From G963665925 sp050596425 (GTDB lineage: Bacteria > Bacillota > Clostridia > Peptostreptococcales > Acidaminobacteraceae), in the NCBI RefSeq assembly GCF_050596425.1, contig NZ_CP192292.1, positions 1,612,001 to 1,676,000 on the forward strand: a stretch of DNA of 64,000 nt. The letters run 5' to 3'. Each line of letters begins with the position of its first letter. The stretch's first letter is position 1. Below the pieces are notes generated by a model. That model ran no database searches. It saw nothing but the letters and a program-made list of their open reading frames with translations, and was not told where the DNA came from. The translations under genes and the position numbers were made by a program. This document shows, in pieces, positions 60,651 through 64,000 of the stretch.

Positions 60651-61520
60651 ATGCAAACAATCAAAGCCTTCGAGGAATACCTCAGACAAGATGGAAAAAG
60701 CGAAAAGACAATAGAAAGCTATACCTCTGATCTCGGAGGACTAGAGGTATTCGTCAAGCAAAGAGAAATAAACTTCGATGGCACACTCAATAGATTCCTA
60801 ATAAGTAGCTACCGCACCATGCTTCTTGAAACAGACTACGAACCAACCACCATCAACAAGAAAATCAACAGCTTCGCAAGCTATAACAGATTCCTAATCG
60901 AAAAGGACATCATGACAGAAATGGTTGTGGACTACAAAAGAGATAGAGTCAAAATAGCTAAGGGATCAGAGAAACCTGTGGAAGTCTACGATGAAAAACT
61001 GACAGACAGGCTACTACTCTATATTGAAGACAATGTCAGTCTCAGGGATAAGGCAATTGTCCAGCTCCTGTTCTACACAGGGGTTCGTGTCAGTGAACTG
61101 TGTTCCATAAGAGTCAAAGACATCGACTTTCTTTCGCATCAGCTCAGAGTTTGTGGAAAAGGTGGAAAGTACCGAGAAATCCCCCTGAAACCAGAAGTTG
61201 TGGAGTCAATCAAAGCCTACCTAATCGACCGTCAGAAACATAAGTATAGCGATTCAGAATATCTGCTACTAGGACAGCGTGGTGCAGTGGGAAGAGATGC
61301 CATCAATAGCATGCTAGTGAGTCTAACCAAGAAGGGAAGCTTCTCTGAGCGGCTCAAGCCACACACATTCCGTCATACATTCTGTACAAGACTCATCAAC
61401 AAAGGTGTTCCTCTAACAACGGTCAGCAAACTAGCAGGACATGCCCACATAGAGACAACAGCCAAGTTCTATATTTCGTGTAGCCGTAAGGAAAAAGAAC
61501 AGGCAGTCAGCCTTCTGTAG
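60651..61520 (+). CDS. XerC/XerD-like tyrosine recombinase
   Basis: The ATG at 60651 follows AAAGGAG at 7 bases. The 289-residue protein has an N-terminal SAM-like DNA-binding domain (1-95) and a full catalytic domain with Arg146 (TGVRVSEL), a Lys near 172 (CGKGGKYRE), His238 and Arg241 (HTFRHTF), His264 (AGHAH) and the nucleophile Tyr274 (TTAKFYI). All catalytic residues are present, so it should be active. It is shorter than phage integrases and lacks an arm-binding domain, like XerC/D and integron-type recombinases. A truncated relative lies at 24905-25231 behind the other RHS locus. Confidence 0.92.
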   Translation: MQTIKAFEEYLRQDGKSEKTIESYTSDLGGLEVFVKQREINFDGTLNRFLISSYRTMLLETDYEPTTINKKINSFASYNRFLIEKDIMTEMVVDYKRDRVKIAKGSEKPVEVYDEKLTDRLLLYIEDNVSLRDKAIVQLLFYTGVRVSELCSIRVKDIDFLSHQLRVCGKGGKYREIPLKPEVVESIKAYLIDRQKHKYSDSEYLLLGQRGAVGRDAINSMLVSLTKKGSFSERLKPHTFRHTFCTRLINKGVPLTTVSKLAGHAHIETTAKFYISCSRKEKEQAVSLL

Positions 61521-61537
61521 AGAAAGGGAGAAACCTA

Positions 61538-61948
61538 ATGAAGATCATAAACAGATGGAAAACCATCGAAGAAATAGAGACTAAGAATGACCTTCCAAAA
61601 GAGCTACTGGAAGAGATCAAAACATACTACAGATTCCTTGTGGACAATCTCCCAGAGAAAGAAGACTACAAATCCTACTTTCTTAGCAACATCGGTGGTA
61701 TTGTCGTTCTGGAAGAAGACGATATCATCACACACTTGCCTCATATCGGCATGGATGTAGGAAATGGGGGAATCTTTGGTACATTCCCAGAGTTCGTGGA
61801 CACGCTGGAACTGGGACACAGGATATTCCACAGAATCACTATCATACAAGGGGGCAACTTCGGATGGGTGGTCTATGTGGAAAAGGGCACACACGGCAAG
61901 AGGCTGGAAGACTGGATAGATAAACAGAAGGGAGAATGGAATGAGTAA
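61538..61948 (+). CDS. Hypothetical protein next to the recombinase
   Basis: This 136-residue soluble protein begins 17 bases after the recombinase gene with GAAAGGGAG as ribosome site. It has a helical N-terminus and a beta-rich middle (FGTFPEFVDTLELGHRIFHR, then IIQGGNFGWVVYVEKGTHG) and is slightly acidic. I do not recognise a family. It is in one operon with the recombinase and overlaps the next small ORF by 8 bases. Confidence 0.65.
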   Translation: MKIINRWKTIEEIETKNDLPKELLEEIKTYYRFLVDNLPEKEDYKSYFLSNIGGIVVLEEDDIITHLPHIGMDVGNGGIFGTFPEFVDTLELGHRIFHRITIIQGGNFGWVVYVEKGTHGKRLEDWIDKQKGEWNE

Positions 61949-62048
61949 AGTACAACTGGCGATACTGATAACTAAGGCGGCACTGCTCATCATGGAAGGC
62001 ATAGGGAAACACAATCCACCACCCAAACCAAGACCACAAAAATCATGA
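61941..62048 (+). CDS. 35-residue small ORF
   Basis: The ATG overlaps the end of the preceding gene, and GGAGAATGG stands before it. The product has a hydrophobic N-terminal half (VQLAILITKAALLIMEGIG) and a proline-rich basic tail ending KPRPQKS. A closely similar RPRPHKS stretch is found in the last, partial gene of the window, so the tail coding sequence is repeated. It could be a small membrane peptide of the mobile element. Confidence 0.45.
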   Translation: MSKVQLAILITKAALLIMEGIGKHNPPPKPRPQKS

Positions 62049-62273
62049 ACTTAGTCTATGTACAGAAAAAAATACAAAATATTTTTTCACGAGTGTTTTG
62101 GCAAGGCTATAGTCGCCGAAACACTTGCGGTATTTCCTAAAAACCAGTCATATCAAGGTGTGTGGAGTTGACGCTTATGAAATAGTAGCGTATATTCAGA
62201 TGCATCAGAGAGTATTGACGTCAATCTGGTAGCTACCTTCCTCTGAAATAAAAATTCGGAAGGAAGAAAACCA
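62049..62273 (+). other. Structured non-coding region before the D5 helicase
   Basis: No gene fits here. GAGTGTTTTGGC pairs with GCCGAAACACTT (62090-62102 with 62115-62127, one mismatch) without a T tail, so it is not a terminator. An AT-rich stretch lies just upstream. Such structure ahead of a replication helicase could be an origin or a regulatory leader. Confidence 0.4.
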
Positions 62274-63797
62274 ATGAGTACTAAAAAACTGAAAGACAAA
62301 GCTGATATGACACAGGAGGAACTCGATCTGTATGATAGAGGATTCCTCATAGATGAAGATGGGGAAGTGGCGAAATTCAACGCTAACTACTATGCCATCT
62401 ACATCAAGAAAAACTATAACCTCATCTACAGCAGTGATGGACATTTCTACAGCTTCGATGAAGGGGTCTGGAAGCAAGTTCCAAAGTTCGAGTTGTTGCA
62501 GTTCTTGCGTGATGAGCTCCAAGAGCCAAGATTCGGAGTCTGGAACAGCAGACGAGAAGAAGAATACCTAAAAGCTCTCATGCGGGAGCTGTACCTGATT
62601 GGTGAATTCAACGAAGAACGCCATCTCATCAACATGCAAAACGGCATGTTTGACACAGAAACACTTGGGATGAAAGACCACAACCCAGACTGGTACAGCA
62701 CCATACAGCTTCCCATAGAGTACGATCCAGAAGCTAAATGCCCAAAATTCCTTGCATTCCTTGACCAGATATTCGATGGTGACAAGGAACTGGTAGAACT
62801 GGCACAGCAGTGGTTCGGCTACTGCATGAGCATGGAGACAAAGGCGCAGAAAGCTCTGATTCTCTATGGTAGCGGAGGGAACGGCAAAGGTGTCTTCACT
62901 GACATACTCAGCCAAGTAGTAGGTGAAGAAAACATTGCCCATGTGCCACTCAACGAACTCCACAAAGGATTCTCAAGAGTGACACTCTACGGCAAAACGC
63001 TGAACCTGTCTTCTGAAAACGAAATGGGTGGCAAAAGCATGAATACCCAGTACTTCAAAGCCATTACAGGTGAAGATACCATCACAGCAGAACAGAAGGG
63101 TAAGCCTGTCTTCTCCTTCAGACCAACAGCCAAGATTGTGGCATCGACCAACAACATGCCATCAACAAGAGACCGTTCGGATGGATACTTCAGAAGACTG
63201 TCCATGATTCCATTCGTAAAATCGTTCAGAGGAAAGAAGCAGGACAAGCATCTGAGAGACAAGCTCGTGGAAGAACTTCCTGGCATCTTCAACTGGGCAG
63301 TAGAAGGTCTAGTCAGTCTGAAAGAAAATGAGTACCAATTCGTAGCAAGTAAAGCCAGTGAAGAACTGCTTGAAAGTTACAGACAAGAAATGAGTCCAAT
63401 GATGGTATTCTTCGAAGAATGCATCGATCAAGATGAAGAAGGTCACAGAGAAAGCAACAAACACATCTATGGCTTCTTCCGAAAGTGGTCTGAAGACAAT
63501 GGTCACTCTGGATATGCAAACATCTCCAACAAGAAGTTCTGGAGAGAATTCGAAGCAGAAGCAGACAGACTCGGATACAAGTGGCAGTCCAAACGAACAG
63601 GAAGCTTCCGATACCACACAGGAATCAAAATAAAGCAGGAATTCCGACAAGAGCTTCCCAAACTGCGCCTCCACCCAGACATTCGCAAAGAACTGGAATC
63701 AGAGGACGAGAAACAAGTTGAAAAAGGACAGAAGAAGGCGACAAATGGACAGAAAAAGGGCAAGAAAAGTCCATCAGAAAACAAGCAAAACCAATAA
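62274..63797 (+). CDS. Phage/plasmid D5/P4-type replication helicase
   Basis: This 507-residue protein has a D5_N-like N-terminal part (HLINMQNGMFDTETLGM) and a superfamily 3 helicase core with Walker A LYGSGGNGKG (about 196-206), Walker B region KTLNLSSENE and sensor KIVASTNNMP followed by RDRSDGYFRRL. It lacks the primase domain of P4 alpha, so primase must come from elsewhere. The tail is very basic (KKATNGQKKGKKSPSE). GGAAGGAAG precedes the ATG. It shows the segment after 60.3 kb is an integrated plasmid, satellite or conjugative element. Confidence 0.9.
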   Translation: MSTKKLKDKADMTQEELDLYDRGFLIDEDGEVAKFNANYYAIYIKKNYNLIYSSDGHFYSFDEGVWKQVPKFELLQFLRDELQEPRFGVWNSRREEEYLKALMRELYLIGEFNEERHLINMQNGMFDTETLGMKDHNPDWYSTIQLPIEYDPEAKCPKFLAFLDQIFDGDKELVELAQQWFGYCMSMETKAQKALILYGSGGNGKGVFTDILSQVVGEENIAHVPLNELHKGFSRVTLYGKTLNLSSENEMGGKSMNTQYFKAITGEDTITAEQKGKPVFSFRPTAKIVASTNNMPSTRDRSDGYFRRLSMIPFVKSFRGKKQDKHLRDKLVEELPGIFNWAVEGLVSLKENEYQFVASKASEELLESYRQEMSPMMVFFEECIDQDEEGHRESNKHIYGFFRKWSEDNGHSGYANISNKKFWREFEAEADRLGYKWQSKRTGSFRYHTGIKIKQEFRQELPKLRLHPDIRKELESEDEKQVEKGQKKATNGQKKGKKSPSENKQNQ

Positions 63798-63806
63798 CTA
63801 GGACAT

Positions 63807-64000
63807 GTGGGCGTGTCGAAGTCAGTGCCAACAGAACGCAAGACACAAGCAGAAAAGGCGATTCTCAGGCAGAGAGAAGCTGGTAGTTTCTCCGATGCGT
63901 CCACACGACCAAGACCACATAAATCAATTGTTCTGGAAGATGCAGTTGTGTCCAAAACACAACCGTGCCACGACCAGAATGCAGTCAGAAAGCGAAACAA
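63807..64000 (+). CDS. Unknown basic protein, cut by window end
   Basis: The GTG-started frame (63807, or GTG 63813) stays open to the window end and reads like protein (SVPTERKTQAEKAILRQREA, later STRPRPHKSIVLEDAVV). AGGA precedes it. The RPRPHKS stretch repeats the tail of the 35-residue ORF at 61941. The ATG frame at 63805 is also open but has less coding-like composition. The product is not recognised. Confidence 0.4.
   Translation, partial: MGVSKSVPTERKTQAEKAILRQREAGSFSDASTRPRPHKSIVLEDAVVSKTQPCHDQNAVRKRN

Noticed and set aside
62090..62127. Terminator before the D5 helicase
   Set aside because: The stem is good but no T tract follows on either strand, so a structural or origin role is more likely.
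63503..64000. Long open frame on the minus strand at the window end
   Set aside because: It covers the helicase gene end in antisense, has no ribosome site and has an unlikely Cys/Ser/Leu-rich composition; it mirrors plus-strand codon bias.

Overview
The window looks like chromosome from a low-GC, Gram-positive anaerobe of the Clostridia type (Bacillota). The reasons are strong AGGAGG ribosome sites, a T-box riboswitch, SLH-like repeats, lipoprotein signal peptides, a UPF0182 protein, CbiK/CbiZ corrinoid genes and a C_GCAxxG_C_C protein. I cannot name the species. The last ~3.5 kb uses visibly more G+C than the giant secreted-protein genes before it and reads as an integrated mobile element.

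Layout. 1-6.2 kb: the end of hemL, then a metal-tetrapyrrole import cluster (FecCD/BtuC permease, FecE/BtuD ATPase, an exported lipoprotein CbiK, a surface-anchored binding protein with SLH-like repeats) and an ABC-2 exporter pair. 6.7-22.4 kb: RHS locus 1, made of a 2395-residue secreted mosaic (RCC1 propeller, split TIM barrel, FnIII and CBM9-like modules), a giant RHS/YD-repeat protein broken by a -1 frameshift at A AAA AAC, and a small membrane protein as immunity candidate. 22.4-25.8 kb: a scar zone with a decayed IS3-family element, a truncated membrane gene, a conserved non-coding block, a truncated tyrosine recombinase and an orphan RHS tip. 25.8-46.5 kb: mostly housekeeping and accessory genes. 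These are a radical SAM protein, an isoleucine-type T-box mini-operon with only two tiny ORFs, an orphan histidine kinase, CbiZ, a 4Fe-4S membrane protein, UPF0182, a GntR-ABC cassette, Nudix, XRE, a C_GCAxxG_C_C protein, a TetR-MFP-RND efflux operon (RND frameshifted), MmcQ/YjbR and an agmatine deiminase remnant. 46.7-60.3 kb: RHS locus 2, with two secreted proteins that end in a single YD-like motif (one a pseudogene), a 3250-residue subtilase-RHS fusion with a toxin-like tip, and an immunity candidate. 60.3-64 kb: the same conserved non-coding block, an intact tyrosine recombinase, small unknown genes and a D5/P4-type helicase.

The most striking pattern is the parallel order at both RHS loci: secreted partner, giant RHS, small immunity-like gene, terminator, conserved ~200-bp non-coding unit with its own promoter-like and terminator-like signals, then a XerC/D-like recombinase. 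At locus 1 the recombinase is cut off and directly joined to a second copy of the RHS core and tip. This suggests a recombinase-linked RHS tip capture or exchange module. That reading is inference from gene order and repeats. The T-box mini-operon is a second, independent oddity.
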